Shown: piece by piece, positions 7,119-14,083 of the stretch
Layout of the letters: each line of letters opens with the position of its first letter
Position numbering within the stretch: the stretch's first letter is position 1
Assembly (NCBI GenBank): GCA_023451115.1
Contig: JAEXFV010000109.1
Location: 1-22,268 of the forward strand
Reading direction: 5' to 3'
Origin: Bacillota bacterium
GTDB lineage: Bacteria; Bacillota; Clostridia; Christensenellales; CAG-138
Length of the DNA stretch: 22,268 nucleotides
Made by a program: the position numbers and the translations under genes
Notes under the pieces: generated by a model
The model's database searches: none
The model's input: only the letters and a program-made list of their open reading frames with translations
What the model was told of the DNA's origin: nothing

Positions 7119-8711
7119 ATGAAGGGAAACTGGTTTGGATTTGACGAAGGATCCACCGAGTTTGAATTGCTGGAAACGGAGCAGGGCAGGCCGCAGACCT
7201 TTGCGGGCGGTTGGCCTGAACAGCCTCCCGCGCCTGTACAGGAGCAGGGAGAATGCACTTCCAGTGTTGAAGAGAATGAAAAACGGTTGCGTCGGGAGTA
7301 CCGGGCGGATATTAACCCGGATATTTTGCTCCGGCGTTTTTTCCTGGGGGGAAAGCTCCTCTGCCTGGTTGCCTGCATCAACGGCATGGCGGACGGCGAA
7401 CAGATCAGCGACTTTATCCTGCGGCAGGGAATGCGCCCTGGGTGTATGGACGCGGCGAAAGAAGGCGAATTGGCGCAATATGCCATCGACCATATTTTTG
7501 CTATGCAGGAGGCGGAAACTTGCACCAAATGGAGCGAAATTAAAACCGCGATCAGCGAAGGCCGCACGGCAGTATTTATCCAAGGGGATCACAACGCCGT
7601 ATTGATGGACACCCGGGGATTTGAACGGCGCAGTGTGGATACAGCCCAAAACGAAAAAGTAATTCGTGGCCCCCAAGAGGGATTTAATGAAAATTTGCGT
7701 ACCAATGTGACGCTGCTGCGGCGAATTATTAAAACAGATGATTTTATCTGCGAATTCCGGGACGCTGGAGGCAGCAATAAAACCCGCATCGTTATCGCTT
7801 ACCGGGAAGGTGTGGCAAACCAGGGATTATTACAGGAAGTCAAGCGGCGTTTGGCCAAGGTGGATACCCGCATGGTACTGAGCGACGGTACCCTGGAACA
7901 GTTGACGGAGGCTCACACCCTTTCCCCCATTCCCCAGGTGTTGGCCACCGAACGGCCGGACCGGGTAGCTGCTCACGTGATGCAGGGGCATGTAGCGGTG
8001 CTGGTGGAGGGCAGCCCTTACGCAAATGTTATGCCCGCTACCATATTCACCCTGATGGCCACTTCAGAAGACGCCTATTTACGCCAACCGCTGGGCAGCG
8101 TGCTGCGGCTGGTGCGGTATGTAGGGGCAGCGCTTTCTATCCTGTTGCCCGGATATTTTCTGGCGTTGGCGCTATATCACCAGGGCATGCTCTCAACAGA
8201 GGTAGTCACTACACTGATTTCCTCCCGGCAAATGGTGTTTTTGCCCCTGGGCGCGGAGATGCTGTTTTTATTATGGGTATTCCAGTTGCTACGGGAAGCG
8301 GGAATGCGGGTGCCAGGAGCGATTGGGCAAGCCATTGGCATCATTGGAGGGTTGATATTGGGGCAAGCTGCGGTATCCGCCAACATGGTGAGTACGGTGG
8401 TGCTGATCATCGTTGCGCTGACAGGGTTGGGGAGCTTTACCATCCCCGATTATTCCAGCCAGCTGGCAGCAGGCTATTTTCGGTTGGCGTTGGTGATTGC
8501 GGCCTGGTTTGGAGGGCTATTGGGGGTGTTTTGCACCACGCTGCTGCTTACTGCATGGATGGCTTCCATGAAGTCCTTTGGGGTGCCGTTTTTTGCCCCT
8601 GTTGCGCCGAAGACCTACTCAAAGCGGCCGGCTATTTTGCGAGGTAAGGTGCGCGCACATCAGCGTGCAGAGGATTATATGAATACCGGCAAAGGGGGAG
8701 CAGGCAGATGA
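7119..8711 (+). CDS. gerAA: Spore germination receptor subunit A (GerA family)
   Basis: The A subunit of a germinant receptor in the inner membrane of the dormant spore. The 530-aa product has a long hydrophilic N-terminal part carrying the family motif RGPQEGFNENLRTN with LLRRII. The segment ERPDRVAAHVMQGHVAVLVEGSP comes before about five membrane helices, including the PGAIGQAIGIIGGLILGQAAV stretch. A short basic tail follows. The ATG at 7119 is chosen because GGAGG (7107-7111) lies 7 bases upstream; the open frame extends back through the terminator at 6979-7010, so the longer version is not credible. Its last four bases (ATGA) overlap the start of the B gene. The symbol refers to the family, since the germinant and locus name are unknown. 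No convincing forespore promoter was identified. Confidence 0.93.
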   Translation: MKGNWFGFDEGSTEFELLETEQGRPQTFAGGWPEQPPAPVQEQGECTSSVEENEKRLRREYRADINPDILLRRFFLGGKLLCLVACINGMADGEQISDFILRQGMRPGCMDAAKEGELAQYAIDHIFAMQEAETCTKWSEIKTAISEGRTAVFIQGDHNAVLMDTRGFERRSVDTAQNEKVIRGPQEGFNENLRTNVTLLRRIIKTDDFICEFRDAGGSNKTRIVIAYREGVANQGLLQEVKRRLAKVDTRMVLSDGTLEQLTEAHTLSPIPQVLATERPDRVAAHVMQGHVAVLVEGSPYANVMPATIFTLMATSEDAYLRQPLGSVLRLVRYVGAALSILLPGYFLALALYHQGMLSTEVVTTLISSRQMVFLPLGAEMLFLLWVFQLLREAGMRVPGAIGQAIGIIGGLILGQAAVSANMVSTVVLIIVALTGLGSFTIPDYSSQLAAGYFRLALVIAAWFGGLLGVFCTTLLLTAWMASMKSFGVPFFAPVAPKTYSKRPAILRGKVRAHQRAEDYMNTGKGGAGR

Positions 8712-9835
8712 ACCTGAGGGAAGGAAAAATTGGGGCCCAGGAAGGGGCAGCTGCAGCAGGCATTGCCATCGGTGTGAGCGGAATTTTTGTAACGGATAAC
8801 ATGGCTTTGTATCAGCAGGGGAACGGGGCGTATGCAGAAGCGTTGTTTTCCATGGCATTGGCGCTGGGGGTATTTGCTCTGGCGGCTTGCGCCATGAAAC
8901 GAAAAAGCTTGCCAAACCTCTTCTCGTTGTTGCAATGGGGGCTGGGCGGACTGCTGGGAAGGCTGACGGCGATTTTACTGTGCGGTGTGCTGGTGGTGGC
9001 CGCTGCAGGCATTTTAGCCCGTTTTGTGTTGATGCTTAACCGCTTTGTTTTTGTGGAGGCGGAGCATTGGCAGCTGTTGTTGTATCTGGCGCCAACGGCG
9101 GGGCTGCTGTGTTGGATGGGCCTGGAAACCATTGGCCGCACTGCCAGGATCTTTTGCTGGGTCGTGCTGGCGGCATTGCTTGGGGCGCTATTGTTAGGCA
9201 CAAACAACTACGCCACTTTTCGCCTGTTCCCCTTTGCAGAGGGGAAAACCGTGCTGGAGCTAAGCTTGCGTGGAATATTTTGCTTTTTTCCAGGGCTGCT
9301 GGGGCTGCTCATCGCCGCAGATGGATTGCACGGCCTAAAAACAAGCCGGAAAGCTGGCCTGGTGGCGGCAGGATTTGGCGGTGGCACGGCAACGCTGGCT
9401 CAACTTTGTTTGGGGATGACCTATTCCTACCAGGAGTTGGCCCGCATGCATTCCCCAATGTATCGCATTACCATGACGGCCCGCTCTGGCGGCTATTTTC
9501 CCAGGTTAGATAAATTGCTGCTTTTTGGCTGGACCATTGCGGGCGTAATGGGCGCAGGGTTTTACCAATATGCCGCAGCGCTGCTGTGGTGCCGCGCATT
9601 TGGCCAAAGGGATGCCCGCCCTGCCGCTGTGGTTATGAGCGGATTGTCAGCCGGTATCTGCTTATTAGCGCAGCAGGAAATCCAATGGCTGATGATGGTT
9701 GGAGAATTTCTTTCCCAATATGGCTTTTTATTGGCCGCGGGGCCGGTAATGTTAGCTGCTGCTATTGGGCTATGCCGCAAAGGAAGAGCGGATATGGAAC
9801 GGAAGGAGGAGGGATGTTATGAGCAAGGGCGTTAG
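8708..9835 (+). CDS. gerAB: Spore germination receptor subunit B (GerAB, amino-acid permease-like)
   Basis: A 375-aa very hydrophobic protein with about ten predicted membrane helices, the size and topology of GerAB/Spore_permease members of the APC superfamily. In known receptors this subunit binds the germinant. Visible features include the opening KIGAQEGAAAAG, the segment MHSPMYRITMTARSGGYFPRLDKL before a helix, and a short charged tail. It starts at an ATGA overlap with the A subunit gene and its 3' end overlaps the C subunit gene by 17 bases, so all three are translated from one message. The ligand cannot be predicted from sequence alone. Confidence 0.92.
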   Translation: MNLREGKIGAQEGAAAAGIAIGVSGIFVTDNMALYQQGNGAYAEALFSMALALGVFALAACAMKRKSLPNLFSLLQWGLGGLLGRLTAILLCGVLVVAAAGILARFVLMLNRFVFVEAEHWQLLLYLAPTAGLLCWMGLETIGRTARIFCWVVLAALLGALLLGTNNYATFRLFPFAEGKTVLELSLRGIFCFFPGLLGLLIAADGLHGLKTSRKAGLVAAGFGGGTATLAQLCLGMTYSYQELARMHSPMYRITMTARSGGYFPRLDKLLLFGWTIAGVMGAGFYQYAAALLWCRAFGQRDARPAAVVMSGLSAGICLLAQQEIQWLMMVGEFLSQYGFLLAAGPVMLAAAIGLCRKGRADMERKEEGCYEQGR

Positions 9836-11054
9836 GCGAAAGGCATTGCTGCTGGCACTCACTACCGTGGTGTGTTTGCTGTGCAGCGGATGCTTGGGTG
9901 CACACAGCCTGGATGAATATGGATATGTGCTGATGATTGGAGTGGATAAAGGGGAAGAAGCGCCCTTTTATGTGACGCTGTTGCTGCAAAAAGGCGGCCA
10001 GGGCGGCGAGACGGATGCGGCGGCGGAGGGATCGGTGCTGGCGGGTACCCCTTGTACAAATCTCTTTGACGCAATTGATCAAATTGAGGCCAGTATGCCT
10101 TTTCGGTTGGAACTTTCCAGAGCTGCAGTAATTGTTTGCGCAGAAGAATTGGCAAAAAGCGGCGCTGCCGCAGAAGAGTTTTTAGCAATCTCTTTGGGAT
10201 CGCTGCGGGTGAGGTACTATGTGAATCTTGTGGTGGCCCAAGGCCAGGCACGGGATTATCTAGCGGGTTTACGCAGCACGTTAGCGCCAAACCTGGCAAA
10301 GCTGCAGGATAGCTTTGTTCAATATAGTGAAGCCACCGGCCTTGCTCCTGTAACCACTCTGGCCCAGTTTTATGAAGGTGCATGGAGCCCAACATTTGAT
10401 ACCGTGTTGCCATTGGGCAGTTTTAACAGCCAAAGGATGCTGCAAGACCAACTCCAGAAGCTGGAGGAGGAAAACATGCCCCTGAGTCAATACCAACAGC
10501 AGGAGGCGGATGGCTCCGATACCCCGGTAGGCGGGATGAAGTCCAGTCTGGAAGGGGCGGCGGTTTTTGATGGCTCTCATATGGTGGGCACGCTTACAGG
10601 GGAGCAAACCCAGTATCTGCTTATGGCATTGGGGGAGTTTCAACGGGGACGGATACAAATGCAGGACCGTGAGGGCAGACAAATGAGCGTTGTATTGCAA
10701 AAGGCGGATAGGCCTACAACAACAATCCGTTTTCAAGAGGGCGTTCCCAAAGGGCAGATTGCCCTTTCGCTGCATGCAGCGGTAGAACGGCCCGCTAGTG
10801 TAGCAGAGATATCCCCTGAAGAGATGGAACAGGAAATTGCCCAGCATATTCAAAAAGGCCTGGAGCAAACGTTTCTGGTTTGCCAGGACATGGGCAGCGA
10901 TGCATTTGGGTTAGGTAAAGCAGCAGTTTCTCATTTTGACACAGTAAAAGATTGGGAAGCATTTAATTGGAAACGTGCCTATCAAATGGCGCAAGTGGAA
11001 TTCCATGTGGTGGTATCTCTGCAATATAACCCCACGAAATCCAGGATGGAGTAG
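9819..11054 (+). CDS. gerAC: Spore germination receptor subunit C (GerAC lipoprotein)
   Basis: A 411-aa lipoprotein subunit of the germinant receptor. It has a basic N-terminus (KGVRRK), a hydrophobic stretch and a cysteine at residue 25 (LLCSGC) as the probable lipidation site. The mature part begins with SLDEYGYVLMIGVDKGE, matching the start of GerAC proteins, and ends in the usual C-terminal domain with LRTQ-like alternating helices and strands. The lipobox is slightly atypical because Cys rather than Leu stands at -3, with Leu at -4. The ATG at 9819 has GGAAGGAGGAGGG upstream. It is the third gene of the operon and is followed after 9 bases by a small membrane protein gene. Confidence 0.92.
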   Translation: MSKGVRRKALLLALTTVVCLLCSGCLGAHSLDEYGYVLMIGVDKGEEAPFYVTLLLQKGGQGGETDAAAEGSVLAGTPCTNLFDAIDQIEASMPFRLELSRAAVIVCAEELAKSGAAAEEFLAISLGSLRVRYYVNLVVAQGQARDYLAGLRSTLAPNLAKLQDSFVQYSEATGLAPVTTLAQFYEGAWSPTFDTVLPLGSFNSQRMLQDQLQKLEEENMPLSQYQQQEADGSDTPVGGMKSSLEGAAVFDGSHMVGTLTGEQTQYLLMALGEFQRGRIQMQDREGRQMSVVLQKADRPTTTIRFQEGVPKGQIALSLHAAVERPASVAEISPEEMEQEIAQHIQKGLEQTFLVCQDMGSDAFGLGKAAVSHFDTVKDWEAFNWKRAYQMAQVEFHVVVSLQYNPTKSRME

Positions 11055-11063
11055 GAGGGACAA

Positions 11064-11225
11064 ATGCTGTTGTTTGCGGGAGCAACATTGGTTGCCGCTT
11101 GTTATAGCGGGGTATACGCGTGTTTTAGCGCAAAAAAAGGCCGTTGGCTTTGCGCATTTGGCGCTGGCCTGGGGGCCCTGTGTGCGGCGGTAATGGCCGT
11201 ATTATTGGTAGTGTACAGAGGATAA
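11064..11225 (+). CDS. Small two-helix membrane protein, fourth gene of the germination operon
   Basis: A 53-codon frame that starts at an ATG four bases after AGGAGGG, which itself overlaps the gerAC stop codon. The product has two hydrophobic helices (about residues 2-22 and 31-50) separated by a short basic loop SAKKGRW, and a YRG end. The ribosome site, the 9-base distance to gerAC and the clean membrane topology argue that it is real. Short two-helix 'D' subunits encoded beside gerA-type operons and modulating germination have been described in some Bacillus species. Whether this protein is related to them is inference from size, topology and position, since I recognise no sequence signature. 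Confidence 0.7.
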   Translation: MLLFAGATLVAACYSGVYACFSAKKGRWLCAFGAGLGALCAAVMAVLLVVYRG

Positions 11226-11229
11226 TCGG

Positions 11230-11439
11230 TTAAGAAAACAATCCTTTCATCAGGCTCTGAATACGTTGACGCCGCTGCTGGGTAGCCGTAGCATCAACCA
11301 CAAAGCGATTCCCCTGCAGGATAAGAACATCTCCTTCCAGCGCAGGGGTATCAATTAGTTTGCGCGCAATATGCACAAAAAGGTCGTCACCACATTCGCA
11401 TACGGCATAGGGGCCTTCAAAACGGTCGATAATTACCAT
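11230..11439 (-). CDS. DUF3006 domain protein
   Basis: A 69-aa protein opening with MVIIDRFEGPYAVCE, the recognisable start of DUF3006, then a short beta-rich segment with GDVLILQGNRFVVDA and a basic helix QQRRQRIQSLMKGLF. The function of the domain is unknown to me; in other genomes it often accompanies metallo-beta-lactamase-fold or ComEC-like proteins, none of which is present here. AGGAGG lies 13 bases before the ATG, a long spacing. The start codon overlaps the stop codon of a 43-aa upstream frame, which suggests coupled translation. It converges on the germination operon with only 4 bases between the two stop codons and no terminator between them. Confidence 0.8.
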   Translation of the reverse strand: MVIIDRFEGPYAVCECGDDLFVHIARKLIDTPALEGDVLILQGNRFVVDATATQQRRQRIQSLMKGLFS

Positions 11440-11564
11440 GTTGCGTGTTGTTCCTCCTTGGAGAGATCCAGTTGCAGGTGCGTCTCAAACACAACATCCC
11501 TTTCACCTAAATCCAGGTAAGTTACAGGGATTGGAGAAAGGCGCAAGGTGAAAGAGTTGGCCAT
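11433..11564 (-). CDS. Possible 43-aa protein overlapping the DUF3006 start
   Basis: Starting at ATG 11564, a 43-codon frame runs into the DUF3006 gene; its stop TAA (11435-11433) lies just inside that gene, so the two overlap by 7 bases. The product is soluble, beginning MANSFTLRLSPIPV and ending in an acidic helix-like QLDLSKEEQHATW, with no family that I recognise. Support comes from the good -10 box TATAAT ten bases before the ATG and from the coupling-style overlap. Against it is the absence of a normally spaced Shine-Dalgarno site; only GGTGA abuts the ATG, so it would be read nearly leaderless. It could instead be a regulatory leader. Confidence 0.4.
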   Translation of the reverse strand: MANSFTLRLSPIPVTYLDLGERDVVFETHLQLDLSKEEQHATW

Positions 11565-11574
11565 TCACCACTTT

Positions 11575-11603
11575 ATTATACTATGCCCCGCTTTATTTGC
11601 AAA
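11575..11603 (-). promoter_or_regulatory. Promoter for the 43-aa frame and DUF3006 gene
   Basis: Minus strand: TTTGCA (-35, 11598-11603, four of six matches), 17-base spacer, perfect TATAAT (-10, 11575-11580). The predicted start falls about three bases before the ATG at 11564, giving an almost leaderless message for the small frame and a leader of about 130 bases for DUF3006. Confidence 0.5.
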
Positions 11604-11681
11604 CAGCGGAATGGGAGAAGCTGATATCATCATCGAATATTGTAGAAAAAGGTAGGATCCATGAAGAGTATGATAAAATTT

Positions 11682-11693
11682 TGCTATTATAAT
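11682..11693 (+). promoter_or_regulatory. Extended -10 promoter candidate for the 73-aa gene and phosphatase
   Basis: TG-C-TATTAT (11682-11690), overlapping TATAAT (11688-11693), lies about 45 bases before the ATG at 11737. No recognisable -35 element stands at the right distance, which fits an extended -10 promoter. The region 11604-11681 holds nothing else that I can interpret. Confidence 0.4.
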
Positions 11694-11736
11694 GGATTTA
11701 TTTCGGGGTTGGACATAGATGTGGGAGCGTGATACA

Positions 11737-11958
11737 ATGAAAAAAAAGATACGTATGATACAGGATATGCCGGTAGAGGTGCCTCAACTCGACCGGGAAG
11801 GCGAAGAAAAGCGCAAAGAGCTCAACCGCCTGGCCCGTAAGGATTATGAACAAACGGGGCGGCTTTCCAGCAAGCGGTTGCGGGAGGCTTGCGATGCGTT
11901 TGAAGAAGTGGCAAACGAACATTTGCTGCAAGATGATCCGGGAGAGGATGAGGAATAG
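11737..11958 (+). CDS. Small charged helical protein (73 aa), unknown function
   Basis: The product is a soluble, highly charged protein with a basic opening (MKKKIRM), a central helix EEKRKELNRLARKDYEQTG, a second helix starting SSKRLREACDAF and an acidic tail ending DPGEDEE. GGGAG lies 9 bases before the ATG at 11737; an in-frame ATG at 11719 would add six residues but has a weaker site. The two-helix layout with an RKELN helix loosely resembles Spo0E-type aspartyl-phosphate phosphatases, but the diagnostic SQELD motif is not present (only REACD at the equivalent place), so I do not assign it. It is 65 bases upstream of the PAS-PP2C gene, so the two are likely co-transcribed and might act together. 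Confidence 0.65.
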   Translation: MKKKIRMIQDMPVEVPQLDREGEEKRKELNRLARKDYEQTGRLSSKRLREACDAFEEVANEHLLQDDPGEDEE

Positions 11959-12023
11959 GCTGCTTTCCTGCATCGTACGCAAATCCAGATAGCGCGGGTT
12001 TGCGCTCAGGGTGGAGGACGCGA

Positions 12024-13109
12024 ATGCAGTTAGAAACGACGCCGCAAACATTGCAAAGCGTGTTGGATGCAATGCCGGATATGTTGCGGGTATTGGACCA
12101 ACAACATCGGGTCGTTCTCATAAATGCAAGTTATCGTGCGAGCTTTGGGGACCAATGCGGGCGCCATTGCTATGAAATGTTTTGTGTTGGAGGCGCATGC
12201 AACAACTGCGTAACGGACCGGGCAGTACAAACCGGCCTGCCGCAGGACAAACGCCGCCGTTTTCAGGGGCGAACGTATTGGGTAAAAGCGTCGCCTCTTT
12301 TTGATTCCGCTGGTACCCCGGCAGGCGTGGTGGAAGTATTCCGTGACATTACGTCCATGGTACAGCAGGAAAAGACTCTGCGGGAGCAGAACAAGCGGCT
12401 ATTACAGGAAGCCAACCTGGCGGCCCGGATGCAGAAGGAAATGTTTCTCCCCACTGGAGAGATGGATAAGAGGATATCCCTGCATTCCCGCTATTTGCCC
12501 GCTACAACCCTGGGTGGGGATCTTTTTGGCTGTTTTACCAAAAAAGATGGGCGTATTTGCTTTTATGTAGCGGATGTTTCCGGCCATGGAATTGCTGCTG
12601 CTATGGTAACGCTGGTGCTGGTAAACACGCTGCGCAAAGCACAGGCGGATTGCCCTGGGCCGGCAGCGCTGCTGTCCCGGGTGCGAGAGGCGTTTTTAGA
12701 GCTTTCCGGGGACGAACAGTTGTATGTTACCATGTTCATTGGCGAATTGGACCCCAATGGAGGCCGGCTGATTTGGGCGAATGCGGGGCATAACGCAACG
12801 CCGCTGCTGGCAGCCGATGGGAGTGTAACCGAATTATTTGCCCCGTCTTTACCTGTTTGCAACTGGTTTGATGATATTATCTATACACAGCAGGAAACCG
12901 TACTGCCGCCAGGGGGGCAGCTATTGGTGTATACCGATGGGTTGCTGGACCATCATTCCAGCAAATTAAGCCCAAAAACATTGGAAGAGAAACTGCTGAG
13001 TTTACATGGGGAAGATTTGCTGGAATACCTTGAAAAACAAATTTTAACCCAGCGAGGGGACGACGTGTGCATGCTGCTTATCGGCCGCCAGCCTGGTGAA
13101 GGCATGTGA
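12024..13109 (+). CDS. PAS domain plus SpoIIE/RsbU-type PP2C serine phosphatase
   Basis: A cytosolic 361-aa signalling phosphatase. Residues about 8-110 form a PAS domain (VLDAMPDMLRVLDQQHRVVLIN through VVEVFRDIT) that contains five closely spaced cysteines (45, 49, 54, 59, 62). A short coiled coil (112-135) leads to a SpoIIE-type PPM domain. The metal-binding motifs are intact: GGD (Asp166), VADVSGHG (Asp184), NAGHN, YTDG and GDDV. Such enzymes dephosphorylate anti-sigma-factor antagonists or other phosphoserine proteins, with the sensor domain setting activity. GGAGG six bases before the ATG decides the start at 12024 over an in-frame TTG at 12000. No anti-sigma or antagonist gene lies nearby, so its partner is unknown. 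The clustered cysteines could bind a metal or sense redox state, which is inference. Confidence 0.9.
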   Translation: MQLETTPQTLQSVLDAMPDMLRVLDQQHRVVLINASYRASFGDQCGRHCYEMFCVGGACNNCVTDRAVQTGLPQDKRRRFQGRTYWVKASPLFDSAGTPAGVVEVFRDITSMVQQEKTLREQNKRLLQEANLAARMQKEMFLPTGEMDKRISLHSRYLPATTLGGDLFGCFTKKDGRICFYVADVSGHGIAAAMVTLVLVNTLRKAQADCPGPAALLSRVREAFLELSGDEQLYVTMFIGELDPNGGRLIWANAGHNATPLLAADGSVTELFAPSLPVCNWFDDIIYTQQETVLPPGGQLLVYTDGLLDHHSSKLSPKTLEEKLLSLHGEDLLEYLEKQILTQRGDDVCMLLIGRQPGEGM

Positions 13110-13159
13110 ATATTTCATGAAGTATGTAGCACTCCCTTTTAAAATAGGAATATATACGG

Positions 13160-13165
13160 TATAAT
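13160..13165 (+). promoter_or_regulatory. -10 box of a probable cdaA promoter
   Basis: A perfect TATAAT stands 67 bases before the cdaA ATG, followed immediately by the dyad TTAAATTTAA (13165-13174). The bases 17 upstream (TTTTAA, 13137-13142) are a poor -35 match, so the promoter is probably weak or activator-assisted. No terminator is visible between the phosphatase gene and this point, so read-through is possible. Confidence 0.4.
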
Positions 13166-13231
13166 TAAATTTAAGGGCTATATTTCGCTGAACAAATATA
13201 ACCAGATTTTGATGGGAAAGGAGCGCAAAAG

Positions 13232-14083
13232 ATGTCCACTTACGATGATATTATTAAAGTAATCGGCAGTGGCTTTTCCCAGTTTTCTTTTGGCGATGCG
13301 CTGGATATTCTCATCATTGCGGTTCTTTTGTATAAGCTGATTACCTGGACAAAAGAAACCAGAGCGTATCAGGTGCTCAAAGGCTTTGGCATATTGTTTC
13401 TGTGCTATTTTTTGAGCCAGCTGTTTTCCCTGCATACGCTCAATTGGTTGCTGGGTTCCGTGGTACAATCCGGGGTGCTGGTGATTGCCATTTTGTTCCA
13501 GCCCGAATTAAGGCGAGCGTTTGAACATATTGGCAGGGGCAAAATATTCGATAAAAACGCATGGGTCAATGTAACGGTGGAAGGCAGCGACGTCGTTCGG
13601 GAGATACAAAAAGCGGTGCTAAACATGGCCAGGCGGCGTGTAGGCGCGTTGATTGTCATTGAGCAACGGGTGGCGCTGGGGGATATTCTGGCAACTGGAA
13701 CGCGCATTAACGGCATGATTACAGGCGCGTTGATTGAGAATATTTTTGAGCCTAATACACCTTTGCACGATGGCGCAATGGTTATTCGGGGTGAAACCAT
13801 TATCGCAGCAGCGTGTATTTTACCATTGTCCGACGATGTGGATATCGGCAGGGAATTAGGCACCCGGCACAGGGCTGCGTTGGGCGTTTCCGGGGTTTCG
13901 GACAGTATTACCATTGTTGTGTCGGAGGAAACCGGAATTATTTCCGTTGCAAGGGATGGCAAGCTGGTGCGCTATATTGATGCAAAAGCGCTCAAAGATT
14001 TATTGGATAGCATTTTTCTCAAGCAGAGCAGCGGCTCATTTTCCTGGATCAAACGCAGGAATAAGGCGGAGGAGCAGGGATGA
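13232..14083 (+). CDS. cdaA: Membrane diadenylate cyclase CdaA
   Basis: Makes cyclic-di-AMP from two ATP at the inner face of the membrane. The 283-aa protein has three N-terminal membrane helices (about 22-40, 48-68, 72-92) and then FQPELRRAFEHIG, the typical link to the DAC domain. The catalytic motifs DGA (180-182, in LHDGAMVIRG) and RHR (212-214, in GTRHRAALG) are intact. AAAGGAG lies 8 bases before the ATG. The cdaR gene overlaps the end by four bases (ATGA). Cyclic-di-AMP controls potassium and osmolyte uptake and cell-wall homeostasis in Firmicutes. In most of them cdaA and cdaR are followed by glmM; here they are not. Confidence 0.96.
   Translation: MSTYDDIIKVIGSGFSQFSFGDALDILIIAVLLYKLITWTKETRAYQVLKGFGILFLCYFLSQLFSLHTLNWLLGSVVQSGVLVIAILFQPELRRAFEHIGRGKIFDKNAWVNVTVEGSDVVREIQKAVLNMARRRVGALIVIEQRVALGDILATGTRINGMITGALIENIFEPNTPLHDGAMVIRGETIIAAACILPLSDDVDIGRELGTRHRAALGVSGVSDSITIVVSEETGIISVARDGKLVRYIDAKALKDLLDSIFLKQSSGSFSWIKRRNKAEEQG

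Noticed and set aside
11719..11736. Earlier ATG for the 73-aa gene
   Set aside because: The ATG at 11737 has GGGAG at usable distance, while 11719 has only a weak purine stretch upstream.
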